Made by a program: the position numbers and the translations under genes
Shown: positions 33,462 to 42,147 of the stretch, in pieces
Layout: each line of letters begins with the position of its first letter
How positions within the stretch are numbered: position 1 is the first letter of the stretch
DNA from: Pseudomonas brassicacearum subsp. neoaurantiaca
GTDB taxonomy: Bacteria; Pseudomonadota; Gammaproteobacteria; Pseudomonadales; Pseudomonadaceae
Assembly (NCBI RefSeq): GCF_013608025.1
Contig: NZ_VDLV01000041.1
Location: forward strand, 71,730-135,729
Direction: 5' to 3'
Length of the DNA: 64,000 bases
Notes under the pieces: generated by a model
Told to the model about the DNA's origin: nothing
Seen by the model: the letters and a program-made list of their open reading frames with translations, nothing else
Database searches by the model: none

Positions 33462-34778
33462 ATGCCGTACTTCCCCGATGTCCAGCCCATTCGCTTCGAG
33501 GGCCCAGGCAGCGACTCGCCGCTCGCGTTCCGCCACTACGACGCCAACAAGCTGATCCTCGGCAAACCCATGCGCGAACACCTGCGCATGGCTGTCTGCT
33601 ACTGGCACACCTTTGTCTGGCCAGGGTCCGATGTGTTTGGCGCCGGGACCTTCAAACGCCCGTGGCAGCACGCCGGCGACCCGATGGAGCTGGCGATCGG
33701 CAAGGCCGAGGCGGCGTTCGAGTTCTTCTCCAAGCTGGGCATCGACTACTACTGCTTCCACGACACCGATGTCGCGCCGGAAGGCCAATCGCTCAAGGAG
33801 TACCGCAACCACTTCGCGCAGATGGTCGACCACCTTGAGCGCCACCAGGAACAGACCGGGATCAAGCTGCTCTGGGGCACCGCCAACTGCTTCAGCAACC
33901 CACGTTTCGCCGCCGGCGCCGCCAGCAACCCGGACCCGCAGGTCTTCGCCTGTGCCGCCGCGCAGGTGTTCAGCGCCATGAACGCCACCCAACGCCTCAA
34001 GGGTTCCAACTACGTGCTGTGGGGCGGTCGCGAAGGTTATGAAACCCTGCTCAATACCGACCTCAAGCGTGAGCGGGAACAGTTGGGCCGGTTCATGCGC
34101 ATGGTGGTCGAGCACAAATACAAGATCGGCTTCAAGGGCGACCTGCTGATCGAGCCCAAGCCCCAGGAGCCGACCAAGCACCAATACGATTACGACACCG
34201 CCACGGTGTTCGGCTTCCTGCAGCAGTTCGGCCTGGAGAAAGAGATCAAGGTCAACATCGAGGCCAACCACGCGACCCTGGCCGGGCACAGCTTCCACCA
34301 TGAAATCGCCACGGCGGTGTCCCTGGGGATCTTCGGCAGCATCGACGCCAACCGGGGCGATCCGCAGAACGGCTGGGACACCGACCAGTTCCCCAACAGT
34401 GTCGAGGAAATGACCTTGGCCACCTATGAAATCCTCAAGGCCGGGGGCTTCGGCAACGGTGGGTTCAACTTCGATTCCAAGGTCCGTCGCCAGAGCGTGG
34501 ACGACGTCGATCTGTTCCACGGCCACGTCGCGGCCATGGATGTGCTCGCCCTATCCCTGGAACGCGCGGCCGCCATGGTGCAGGACGATCAGTTGCAGAA
34601 ATTCAAGGATCAACGCTACGCCGGCTGGAAGCAGCCATTCGGCAAGGCGTTGCTGGCGGGTGACTACAGCCTTGAGTCGCTGGCCGAGCACGCGTTCACC
34701 AACGACCTGAATCCGCCAGCCGTCAGCGGTCGCCAGGAGATGCTCGAAAACGTCGTCAACCGGTTCATCTACTCCTGA
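33462..34778 (+). CDS. xylA: Xylose isomerase
   Basis: A 438-aa isomerase converting D-xylose to D-xylulose with two divalent metals. Family motifs: FHDTDVAPEG (catalytic His/Asp), LWGTANCFSNPRF, YVLWGGREGYETLLNTD, DLLIEPKPQEPTKHQYD, NIEANHATLAGHSFHHE and DTDQFPN. Length matches the class II enzyme. AAGGAAA precedes the ATG at 33462. First gene of xylAFGH. Confidence 0.97.
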   Translation: MPYFPDVQPIRFEGPGSDSPLAFRHYDANKLILGKPMREHLRMAVCYWHTFVWPGSDVFGAGTFKRPWQHAGDPMELAIGKAEAAFEFFSKLGIDYYCFHDTDVAPEGQSLKEYRNHFAQMVDHLERHQEQTGIKLLWGTANCFSNPRFAAGAASNPDPQVFACAAAQVFSAMNATQRLKGSNYVLWGGREGYETLLNTDLKREREQLGRFMRMVVEHKYKIGFKGDLLIEPKPQEPTKHQYDYDTATVFGFLQQFGLEKEIKVNIEANHATLAGHSFHHEIATAVSLGIFGSIDANRGDPQNGWDTDQFPNSVEEMTLATYEILKAGGFGNGGFNFDSKVRRQSVDDVDLFHGHVAAMDVLALSLERAAAMVQDDQLQKFKDQRYAGWKQPFGKALLAGDYSLESLAEHAFTNDLNPPAVSGRQEMLENVVNRFIYS

Positions 34779-34926
34779 CTGCGGGCAAGGTTGCGGGCGC
34801 GGCGAGGCTGTTACATTCGCGCGACAATTCTGTGCCCGCAACGCCACGTAACTCTCTACAGTTCTACCGGCATCACGTTCATCGTCAGGCAGTGTCTTTC
34901 AAAAAACAATAAAAGGACGCACCACC

Positions 34927-35928
34927 ATGAAAACATTCAAACGTACCCTGCTCGCCGGCGCCCTCGCCCTGCTATCGCTCCCGGTCATGGCCGACGCCGC
35001 CCACCCGAAAATCGGTTTCTCCATCGATGACCTGCGCCTGGAACGCTGGTCGCGGGACCGCGACTACTTCGTCGCGGCGGCGGAAAAACTCGACGCCAAG
35101 GTGTTCGTGCAATCGGCGGATGCCAACGAGCAGAAGCAGATTTCCCAGATCGAAAACCTCATTTCCCGTGGCGTCGACGTGATCGTCATCGTGCCGTTCA
35201 ACGCCACCGTGCTGACCAACGCCGTCGCCGAAGCCAAGAAGGCCGGGATCAAGGTTGTGTCGTATGACCGGCTGATCCTCAACGCCGACATCGATGCCTA
35301 CATTTCCTTCGATAACGAAAAAGTCGGCGAGATGCAGGCCGGCGGCGTGTTGAAGGCAGCGCCCAAGGGCAACTACTTCCTGCTGGGCGGCGCACCGACC
35401 GACAACAATGCGAAGATCCTGCGCGAAGGCCAGATGAAGGTGCTGCAACCGGCCATCGACAAGGGCGACATCAAGATTGTCGGCCAGCAATGGGTGAAGG
35501 AATGGAACCCCACCGAAGCCTTGAGCATCGTGGAAAACGCCCTGACCCGGAACAACAACAAGATCGACGGCATCGTCGCCTCCAACGACGCCACCGCTGG
35601 CGGTGCGATCCAGGCCCTGGCCGCGCAGAAGCTGGCCGGCAAGGTGCCGATCTCGGGCCAGGACGCCGACCTGGCGGCGGTCAAGCGCGTGCTCGACGGC
35701 ACCCAGACCATGACGGTCTACAAGCCGCTGAAACTGATCGCCTCCGAAGCCGCCAAACTCTCGGTGCAACTGGCGCGCAACGAAAAACCCACCTACAGCT
35801 CGCAGTACGACAACGGCAACAAAAAAGTCGACACCATCCTGCTCACGCCCACCGCGCTGACCAAGGACAACATCGACCTGCTGGAAAAGGACGGGTTCTA
35901 CACCAAGGCGCAGATCGCCGGGCAGTGA
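34927..35928 (+). CDS. xylF: D-xylose ABC transporter substrate-binding protein
   Basis: A 333-aa periplasmic protein with a signal peptide (MKTFKRTLLAGALALLSLPVMA-D) and AAAAGGA before the ATG. The Peripla_BP_4 body has SIDDLRLERWSRDRDYF, SRGVDVIVIVPFNATVLTNA, SYDRLILNADIDAYISFDN and NDATAGGAIQAL, matching XylF. It delivers xylose to XylGH. Confidence 0.96.
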   Translation: MKTFKRTLLAGALALLSLPVMADAAHPKIGFSIDDLRLERWSRDRDYFVAAAEKLDAKVFVQSADANEQKQISQIENLISRGVDVIVIVPFNATVLTNAVAEAKKAGIKVVSYDRLILNADIDAYISFDNEKVGEMQAGGVLKAAPKGNYFLLGGAPTDNNAKILREGQMKVLQPAIDKGDIKIVGQQWVKEWNPTEALSIVENALTRNNNKIDGIVASNDATAGGAIQALAAQKLAGKVPISGQDADLAAVKRVLDGTQTMTVYKPLKLIASEAAKLSVQLARNEKPTYSSQYDNGNKKVDTILLTPTALTKDNIDLLEKDGFYTKAQIAGQ

Positions 35929-35955
35929 CCTGACCAGGCAATCAAACGAAAAACT

Positions 35956-36043
35956 GTGGGAGCGAGCTTGCTCGCGATGGCGATGGTTCAGCTTGCATCA
36001 ATGTTGGATGTACTGCCGCTATCGCGAGCAAGCTCGCTCCCAC
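35956..36043. repeat. BIME (paired inverted REP) between xylF and xylG
   Basis: Two REP sequences face each other: GTGGGAGCGAGCTTGCTCGC at 35956-35975 and its reverse complement near 36024-36043, separated by about 48 bp. The element fills most of the 157-bp xylF-xylG gap within the operon and could form a large hairpin in the mRNA. Confidence 0.93.
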
Positions 36044-36085
36044 AAGTTCAGTGATGCCCGGAGCCTTTTTTTACGAGCCCTCGCC

Positions 36086-37642
36086 ATGTCCGAATACCTG
36101 CTGCAAATGAACGGCATCGTCAAATCCTTCGGCGGTGTCAAAGCCCTCAATGGCATCGACATCAAGGTGAGGCCGGGTGAGTGCGTTGGCCTGTGCGGCG
36201 AGAACGGTGCCGGCAAATCCACCTTGATGAAAGTCCTCTCGGCGGTCTACCCCTGCGGCACCTGGGAGGGTGAGATCCTCTGGGATGGCCAGCCGCTGAA
36301 GGCGCAGTCCATCAGCGAAACCGAAGCCGCCGGCATCGTGATCATTCATCAGGAATTGACCCTGGTCCCCGACCTGTCCGTGGCCGAAAACATCTTCATG
36401 GGCCACGAGCTGACGCTGCCCGGCGGGCGCATGAACTACCCGGCGATGATCCACCGCGCCGAAGCCCTGATGCGTGAACTCAAGGTGCCGGACATGAACG
36501 TCTCGCTGCCGGTCTCGCAGTACGGCGGCGGCTACCAGCAATTGGTGGAAATCGCCAAGGCCCTGAACAAACAGGCGCGCCTGTTGATCCTCGACGAGCC
36601 CTCCTCTGCCCTGACCCGCTCGGAAATCGAAGTGCTGCTGGACATCATCCGCGACCTCAAGGCCAAGGGCGTGGCGTGTGTCTACATCTCTCACAAACTC
36701 GATGAAGTGGCCGCCGTGTGCGACACCATTTCGGTGATCCGCGACGGCAAACACATCGCCACCACGGCCATGGCCGACATGGACATCCCGAAGATCATCA
36801 CGCAAATGGTCGGGCGGGAAATGAGCAACCTCTACCCCACCGAGCCCCATGAAATCGGCGAGGTGATTTTCGAGGCGCGCCACGTCACCTGCTACGACGT
36901 CGACAACCCCAAGCGAAAACGGGTCGATGATATTTCGTTCGTGCTCAAGCGCGGCGAAATCCTCGGCATCGCCGGGTTGGTCGGTGCCGGCCGCACGGAA
37001 CTGGTTTCGGCACTGTTCGGCGCCTACCCTGGTCGCTACGAAGGCGAAGTCTGGCTCAACGGCCAACAAATCGACACCCGCACGCCACTCAAGTCGATCC
37101 GCGCCGGCCTATGCATGGTCCCGGAAGATCGCAAGCGCCAAGGCATCATCCCGGACCTCGGGGTGGGCCAGAACATCACCCTGGCGGTGCTGGATAATTT
37201 CTCCAGGATGACCCGCATCGACGCAGAAGCCGAGCTGGGCAGTATTGACCGGGAAATCTCGCGCATGCACCTCAAGACCGCGAGCCCGTTCCTGCCGATC
37301 ACCAGCCTTTCCGGTGGCAACCAGCAGAAAGCCGTGTTGGCAAAGATGCTCCTGACCAAGCCTCGGGTGCTGATTCTCGACGAGCCCACCCGGGGCGTGG
37401 ACGTCGGCGCCAAGTATGAGATCTACAAGCTGATGGGCGCGCTGGCGGCCGAAGGCGTGTCGATCATCATGGTGTCCTCGGAATTGGCCGAAGTGCTTGG
37501 AGTGTCCGACCGCGTGCTGGTGATCGGCGAGGGGCAACTGCGCGGCGATTTCATCAACAAGGAATTGACCCAGGAACAGGTGCTTGCCGCCGCGCTCAGT
37601 CATCCCGAAAGCAATAACAACAATGATCGGAAGTCCGCGTAG
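36086..37642 (+). CDS. xylG: D-xylose ABC transporter ATP-binding protein
   Basis: A 518-aa double-domain ATPase of the sugar-importer type. Domain 1: Walker A GENGAGKST, Q-loop HQELTL, signature YGGGYQQLVEIAKAL, Walker B LLILDEPSSAL. Domain 2: degenerate Walker A (GLVGAGRTEL), signature LSGGNQQKAVLAKML, Walker B VLILDEPTRGVD. The start at 36086 is chosen because MSEYLLQMNGIVKSFGGVKAL is the normal XylG N-terminus; the open frame upstream runs through the REP. Only a weak ribosome site is visible. Confidence 0.96.
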   Translation: MSEYLLQMNGIVKSFGGVKALNGIDIKVRPGECVGLCGENGAGKSTLMKVLSAVYPCGTWEGEILWDGQPLKAQSISETEAAGIVIIHQELTLVPDLSVAENIFMGHELTLPGGRMNYPAMIHRAEALMRELKVPDMNVSLPVSQYGGGYQQLVEIAKALNKQARLLILDEPSSALTRSEIEVLLDIIRDLKAKGVACVYISHKLDEVAAVCDTISVIRDGKHIATTAMADMDIPKIITQMVGREMSNLYPTEPHEIGEVIFEARHVTCYDVDNPKRKRVDDISFVLKRGEILGIAGLVGAGRTELVSALFGAYPGRYEGEVWLNGQQIDTRTPLKSIRAGLCMVPEDRKRQGIIPDLGVGQNITLAVLDNFSRMTRIDAEAELGSIDREISRMHLKTASPFLPITSLSGGNQQKAVLAKMLLTKPRVLILDEPTRGVDVGAKYEIYKLMGALAAEGVSIIMVSSELAEVLGVSDRVLVIGEGQLRGDFINKELTQEQVLAAALSHPESNNNNDRKSA

Positions 37643-38779
37643 ATGAATCAGGTCAAACAAGTCTTCACCCGCTACAAAATGCTCGCCCTGGTGATCGCCG
37701 TGGCGGTCATCTGGATGTTCTTCAGTTGGCAGACCGAAGGGGGATTCCTGACCCCGCGCAACCTTTCCAACCTGCTGCGGCAGATGTCCATCACCGGCAT
37801 CCTGGCTTGCGGCATGGTGCTGGTGATCATCAGCGGCGAGATCGATTTGTCGGTGGGTTCGCTGCTCGGTCTACTGGGAGGGCTGGCGGCGATACTTGAC
37901 GTGGTCTATCACATTCCGCTGCTGGCGAACCTGAGCGTGGTCGTCGTGTGCGGGCTGGTGATTGGCCTGGCCAACGGCTACATGACTGCCTACCTGCGCA
38001 TCCCTTCTTTCATCGTTGGCCTGGGCGGCATGCTGGCGTTTCGCGGGATCCTGCTGGGCATCACCGGCGGCACCACCATCGCCCCGGTGTCGCCGGAGCT
38101 GGTGTATGTCGGCCAGGGTTATTTGCCTCACGCAGTCGGCACGGGCCTGGGCGTGTTGCTCTTCGCGCTGACGCTTTTCCTGACCTGGAAACAGCGTCGC
38201 AATCGCGCCCTCCACGGCCTGGCAGCCCATTCGCTGGTGCGTGACGTGGCGCGGGTGGTGCTGATCGGCGCGGTGTTGGCCGGGTTCGTCTACACGCTCA
38301 ACAGCTACGACGGGATTCCGGTTCCGGTGCTGCTCCTGCTGGTCCTGCTGGGGGTGTTCAGCTACGTGACCAGCCAGACCGTGTTCGGCCGGCGCGTCTA
38401 CTCCGTGGGCAGCAACATGGAGGCCACGCGCCTGTCCGGGATCAACGTGCAGGCGGTGAAACTATGGATCTTCGGCATCATGGGCGTGATGTGCGCCCTC
38501 GCCGGCATGGTCAACACCGCACGCCTGGCCGCCGGTTCACCCTCGGCCGGCAATATGGGTGAACTGGACGCCATCGCCGCCTGCTTCATCGGCGGTACGT
38601 CGATGCGCGGTGGTTCGGGCACGGTCTATGGCGCGCTGCTGGGGGCACTGGTCATCACCAGCCTGGACAACGGCATGTCGATGCTCGACGTCGACAGCTA
38701 CTGGCAGATGATCGTCAAGGGCAGCATCCTGGTCCTGGCTGTGTGGGTGGACGTCAGCACCCGCACCGCCAGACGCTGA
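37643..38779 (+). CDS. xylH: D-xylose ABC transporter permease
   Basis: A 378-aa inner-membrane permease with about ten membrane segments. It has SGEIDLSVGSLLGLLGGLAA and GGTSMRGGSGTVYGALLGAL, hallmarks of the ribose/xylose permease family. Its ATG directly follows the xylG stop (TAGATG), indicating coupled translation. No xylB (xylulokinase) gene follows. Confidence 0.96.
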   Translation: MNQVKQVFTRYKMLALVIAVAVIWMFFSWQTEGGFLTPRNLSNLLRQMSITGILACGMVLVIISGEIDLSVGSLLGLLGGLAAILDVVYHIPLLANLSVVVVCGLVIGLANGYMTAYLRIPSFIVGLGGMLAFRGILLGITGGTTIAPVSPELVYVGQGYLPHAVGTGLGVLLFALTLFLTWKQRRNRALHGLAAHSLVRDVARVVLIGAVLAGFVYTLNSYDGIPVPVLLLLVLLGVFSYVTSQTVFGRRVYSVGSNMEATRLSGINVQAVKLWIFGIMGVMCALAGMVNTARLAAGSPSAGNMGELDAIAACFIGGTSMRGGSGTVYGALLGALVITSLDNGMSMLDVDSYWQMIVKGSILVLAVWVDVSTRTARR

Positions 38780-38791
38780 TCCACTCCGATT

Positions 38792-38818
38792 CGGGGCGGC
38801 CAAGGATGGGCCGCCCCG
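38792..38818 (+). terminator. GC-rich hairpin after xylH
   Basis: CGGGGCGGCC / GGCCGCCCCG stem, seven-base loop, 12 bases past the xylH stop. No T run follows on the plus strand, so it may be a weak terminator or a 3' protective structure. Confidence 0.5.
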
Positions 38819-38935
38819 CCCGCCCGTGATGATTGATCACAATCCGTGTGCAACGCCTTCACTCCCGTGCGCTTGATGTGACGTCGGCAGTCAATATGCT
38901 GTGCGCAGACCCGCCAGGAATGAAGAAGAGTCTGC

Positions 38936-40357
38936 ATGAACAGCCCTCGAACGCTCTATCAGAAGCACATCGACAGCCATACCGTATGCCCACTGGATGA
39001 CCAGGGCCACGTGCTGTTGTACATCGATCGCCAGGTCGCCAACGAATACACCAGCCCACAAGCCTTCAGCGGCCTGCGCGAAACCGGCCGCAATGTCTGG
39101 CGGCCGGGCGCGACGCTCGCGGTGGTCGATCATGTCAACCCGACGGCACCCGAGCGCATCGCAACCATGCCCGACGCCGGCGGCGCCCGGCAGGTGTCGT
39201 ACTTTGCCGAGAACTGCCGCGACTTCGGCATCGAACTGTTCGATGTGCTGGATAAACGCCAGGGCATCGAGCACGTCGTCGCGCCCGAGCAAGGTTTCAT
39301 CCTGCCCGGCATGGTGGTCGCTGCGGGCGACAGCCACACCACGACCTACGGTGCGTTGGGGGCCTTTGGCTTCGGCATCGGCACGTCTGAAATCGAACAC
39401 CTGCTGGCGACACAGACGCTGGTCTACAAGCGCCTGAAAACCCTGCGCGTCACGGTCGACGGCGCCCTCGGGGCAGGCGTCACCGCCAAAGACATCATCA
39501 TGGCGCTGATTGAAAGAATCGGTGCCTCGGGCGCTACGGGATATGCGATCGAATTCGCGGGCTCGACGATCACGGCGTTGAGCGTCGAAGCCCGGATGAC
39601 CATTTGCAACATGGCCGTCGAAGCGGGCGCGAGGGGCGCGTTCATGGCCCCGGATGACAAGGTCTTCGCCTACCTGAAAAGCAAACCCCGCGCGCCCCAG
39701 GGCGAGCTGTGGGAACGAGCCGTGACCAAATGGCGAGCCCTGCACAGCGATGCAGGCGCAGTCTTTGACCGAGAAGTGACGCTTGATGTCAGCACGCTTG
39801 AGCCCATGGTGACGTGGGGCACCAGCCCTGACCAGGCCGCACCGATCGGCAGCCGCGTGCCTGACCCGTCGGCGCAGGCCGACCTGATCCTGCGCCAAGG
39901 CTTGCAACGGGCGCTGGACTACATGGGCCTGACGCCCGGAATGCCGCTCGCCGACGTGGTGATCAACCATGCCTTCATCGGCTCGTGCACCAACGCGCGG
40001 ATCGAAGACCTGCGCGATGCGGCCCGTGTCGTACAAGGCAAACACGTCGCCGCCCATGTGCGGGCGATGATCGTGCCCGGTTCGACCTTGGTGCGTGACC
40101 AGGCCGAAGAAGAAGGCTTGGCGGCGATATTCCGCGACGCCGGTTTTGAATGGCGTCAATCGGGCTGCTCGATGTGCCTCGCCATGAACGATGACGTGCT
40201 GGCCCCTGGAGATCGCTGCGCCTCCAGTACCAATCGCAACTTCGAAGGACGCCAGGGCGCGGGCGCGCGCACCCACCTGATGAGCCCGGCCATGGTGGCC
40301 GCCGCCGCGATTGCCGGTCACCTGACCGATGTTCGTTCACTGCTGCCGGAGGCCTGA
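38936..40357 (+). CDS. LeuC-like hydro-lyase large subunit (3-isopropylmalate dehydratase family)
   Basis: A 473-aa aconitase-superfamily large subunit. Iron-sulfur ligands are in FIGSCTNARIEDLRDA and SGCSMCLAMN; substrate and active-site blocks include AAGDSHTTTYGALGAFGFGIG and SSTNRNFEGRQGAGARTHLMSPAM. It is shifted from typical Pseudomonas LeuC (for example VVDHVNPT where LeuC has PDHNVPT). With no leuA or leuB nearby, and a LysR gene next door, it may hydrate another 2-hydroxy acid such as a methylmalate; that is an inference. The small subunit starts two bases after its stop. Confidence 0.88.
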   Translation: MNSPRTLYQKHIDSHTVCPLDDQGHVLLYIDRQVANEYTSPQAFSGLRETGRNVWRPGATLAVVDHVNPTAPERIATMPDAGGARQVSYFAENCRDFGIELFDVLDKRQGIEHVVAPEQGFILPGMVVAAGDSHTTTYGALGAFGFGIGTSEIEHLLATQTLVYKRLKTLRVTVDGALGAGVTAKDIIMALIERIGASGATGYAIEFAGSTITALSVEARMTICNMAVEAGARGAFMAPDDKVFAYLKSKPRAPQGELWERAVTKWRALHSDAGAVFDREVTLDVSTLEPMVTWGTSPDQAAPIGSRVPDPSAQADLILRQGLQRALDYMGLTPGMPLADVVINHAFIGSCTNARIEDLRDAARVVQGKHVAAHVRAMIVPGSTLVRDQAEEEGLAAIFRDAGFEWRQSGCSMCLAMNDDVLAPGDRCASSTNRNFEGRQGAGARTHLMSPAMVAAAAIAGHLTDVRSLLPEA

Positions 40358-40359
40358 AC

Positions 40360-40965
40360 ATGCAACCTTTCACGACCGTAAGCGGCACCGCCGCCCCGCT
40401 GCTGGCCGCCAACATCGACACCGACGTGATCATGCCCAAGCAGTTCCTCAAGGGCATCGACCGTAATGGTCTGGACCGTGGCTTGTTCTTTGACTTGAAA
40501 TGGCTGGAGGCTGGCGTTCCCAACCCTGACTTCGTGCTGAACAAACCTGGCTGGCGCGGTGCAACGTTCCTGGTGGTGGGTGAGAATTTCGGCTGTGGCT
40601 CAAGCCGGGAGCATGCGGTGTGGGGCTTGAAGCAGACAGGTATCCGGGCCTTGATCGGCAGCAGTTTCGCCGGGATCTTCTATGACAACTGCCAGCGCAA
40701 CGGGGTATTGCTGATTCAATTGCCTGAAGCGCAGCACAGGAAAATCGCGCAAACCATCAGCCACGCCGAAACCGCCCGCATCAGCGTCGATCTGCCAGGG
40801 CAACAGATCCGATTGGCGGACGGCGAGGTGATTGCCTTCGAGATCGATGAACTGCGCAAGCAATCCTTGCTGCTCGGGCTGGATGCCATTGGCACGACCC
40901 TTCAACGAGCGGAGCAGATACGCCGCTTCGAGAGCCGGCACCTGGCGGAGAATCCCTGGCTGTAG
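40360..40965 (+). CDS. LeuD-like hydro-lyase small subunit
   Basis: A 201-aa swivelling subunit of the isopropylmalate dehydratase family. It has NIDTDVIMPKQFLKGIDRNG, VGENFGCGSSREHAVWGLKQ and the SSFAGIFYDNCQRNGVLLI block, all standard for LeuD. It pairs with the preceding LeuC-like subunit. Substrate specificity cannot be read from sequence alone. Confidence 0.9.
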   Translation: MQPFTTVSGTAAPLLAANIDTDVIMPKQFLKGIDRNGLDRGLFFDLKWLEAGVPNPDFVLNKPGWRGATFLVVGENFGCGSSREHAVWGLKQTGIRALIGSSFAGIFYDNCQRNGVLLIQLPEAQHRKIAQTISHAETARISVDLPGQQIRLADGEVIAFEIDELRKQSLLLGLDAIGTTLQRAEQIRRFESRHLAENPWL

Positions 40966-40988
40966 CGTAACGTCACCGAGGAAAAACT

Positions 40989-41076
40989 GTGGGAGCGAGC
41001 CTGCTCGCGAAGAGGCCGGCACATTCAACATCATCGTCGACTGTGATACCGCTTTCGCGAGCAAGCTCGCTCCCAC
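40989..41076. repeat. BIME after the leuD-like gene
   Basis: A paired inverted REP: GTGGGAGCGAGCCTGCTCGC at 40989-41008 and the reverse complement ending at 41076, separated by about 45 bp. It lies between convergent genes. Confidence 0.93.
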
Positions 41077-41110
41077 AGGGATCTGAGGTGGCCACACAAT
41101 TCCCGGTTTT

Positions 41111-42085
41111 TCAGAAATCAAGTGTGGGAGCGAGCTTGCTCGCGATGGCGGTTTCGCTGTCGCCGCTACACCCAGCCGACAAATCCCGAAAACACGCCTC
41201 TAGAAACTCAACACACACCCGAAGCTTCGCCGACTGACTGAGCCGGGTCGGATACACCGCCCAGACATTGGCACTCTGGGAATACGCCGGCAGCACCTGA
41301 ACCAACCGCCCCTGTTCAAGCAGCGGCCCGGCGTCCCACATCGAGCGCAACAGAATGCCGCCGCCACTCAGGGCCCACTCCAGGACTATCTCACCGTTGT
41401 TGGAAGACAACGGGCCTCCGACGCGCACCGTTTCCTCTTGCCCATTCTTGCTCAAGGTCCAGATGCCGAAGGCGTTGTCGCGCTCCTTGAGCACCAGGCA
41501 ATCATGGCCCTTGAGGTCTTCCAGCGACTGCGGCGTGCCGCGTCGTTGCAAATATTCGGGAGCCGCGCAGAGCACGCGCCGATTGCTCACCAACTTGCGG
41601 CCCAGGTGTTGGCCCGGCAGGTCATCACCCACGCGGATCTCCAGGTCGAAGCCCTCGCCAACGATATCGACGACGCGGTCGAACACATCCAGGCGGATGT
41701 CGAGGCCAGGATACGTCTGTGACAGCTTGCCGATGGCTGGCGCGACATGATTGCGGCCGAAACCGAAACTGCTGCAGATGTTCAGCGAGCCGGTGGGTTG
41801 ATGACGTGCGTTGGCGATTTCGCCGACGAACTCTGCGAAATCCCCCAGCAGCTTTTCGGCCCAGACCCACACGCGCTCACCGTCGCCGGTCAAGGCAATG
41901 CGCCGGGTCGTGCGATGCAGCAACCGGGTGGACAACGTTGACTCCAGGACAGCAATGCGCTTGCTGACATAGGCCGGGGAATACCCCAGCGCCTCGGCGG
42001 CGTTGGCAAAGCCGTTTTTCCGAATGACGGTCACAAAGACCTTCAAGTCTTCCGGCGAGGGGAACTGGTGACGATTCGTGTTCAT
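41111..42085 (-). CDS. LysR-family regulator (DmlR/TtdR-like), C-terminus running into a REP element
   Basis: A 324-aa LysR regulator. Winged helix: PSPEDLKVFVTVIRKNGFAN...LGYSPAYVSKRIAVLESTLSTRLLHRTTRRIALT; the effector domain follows (GSLNICSSFGFGRNHVAPAI, IRVGDDLPGQHLGRKLVSNR). Close relatives regulate D-malate or tartrate genes, so it could control the convergent leuCD-like pair. The last about 14 residues (ETAIASKLAPTLDF) are encoded by REP sequence at 41124-41150 and just beyond, so the natural end was probably extended. The start at 42085 is chosen because residue 1 then matches the family N-terminus. Confidence 0.87.
   Translation of the reverse strand: MNTNRHQFPSPEDLKVFVTVIRKNGFANAAEALGYSPAYVSKRIAVLESTLSTRLLHRTTRRIALTGDGERVWVWAEKLLGDFAEFVGEIANARHQPTGSLNICSSFGFGRNHVAPAIGKLSQTYPGLDIRLDVFDRVVDIVGEGFDLEIRVGDDLPGQHLGRKLVSNRRVLCAAPEYLQRRGTPQSLEDLKGHDCLVLKERDNAFGIWTLSKNGQEETVRVGGPLSSNNGEIVLEWALSGGGILLRSMWDAGPLLEQGRLVQVLPAYSQSANVWAVYPTRLSQSAKLRVCVEFLEACFRDLSAGCSGDSETAIASKLAPTLDF
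41124..41150. repeat. Single REP element inside the 3' end of the LysR gene
   Basis: GTGGGAGCGAGCTTGCTCGC followed by GATGGCG. It is the same REP family as the BIMEs at 35956 and 40989, but unpaired and overlapping the last LysR codons. Confidence 0.9.
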
Positions 42086-42096
42086 TGATCCAATCT

Positions 42097-42135
42097 CGGT
42101 GCCATTCTTCGCGGATTTCGCGAAGAATAGCACCG
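42097..42135. promoter_or_regulatory. 39-bp palindrome between treA stop and LysR start
   Basis: Arms CGGTGC-x-ATTCTTCGCG and CGCGAAGAAT-x-GCACCG flank a 5-base centre (16 of 17 arm positions pair). It begins 12 bases before the LysR ATG and ends 12 bases after the treA stop. It could be the treA terminator hairpin (no T run) or an operator for the LysR gene. Confidence 0.6.
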
Positions 42136-42147
42136 AACCGACCCGGC

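Noticed and set aside
33366..34526. 386-codon minus-strand open frame
   Set aside because: Antisense to xylA, whose motifs are unambiguous.
38891..40321. 476-codon minus-strand open frame
   Set aside because: Antisense to the leuC-like gene; shadow frame.
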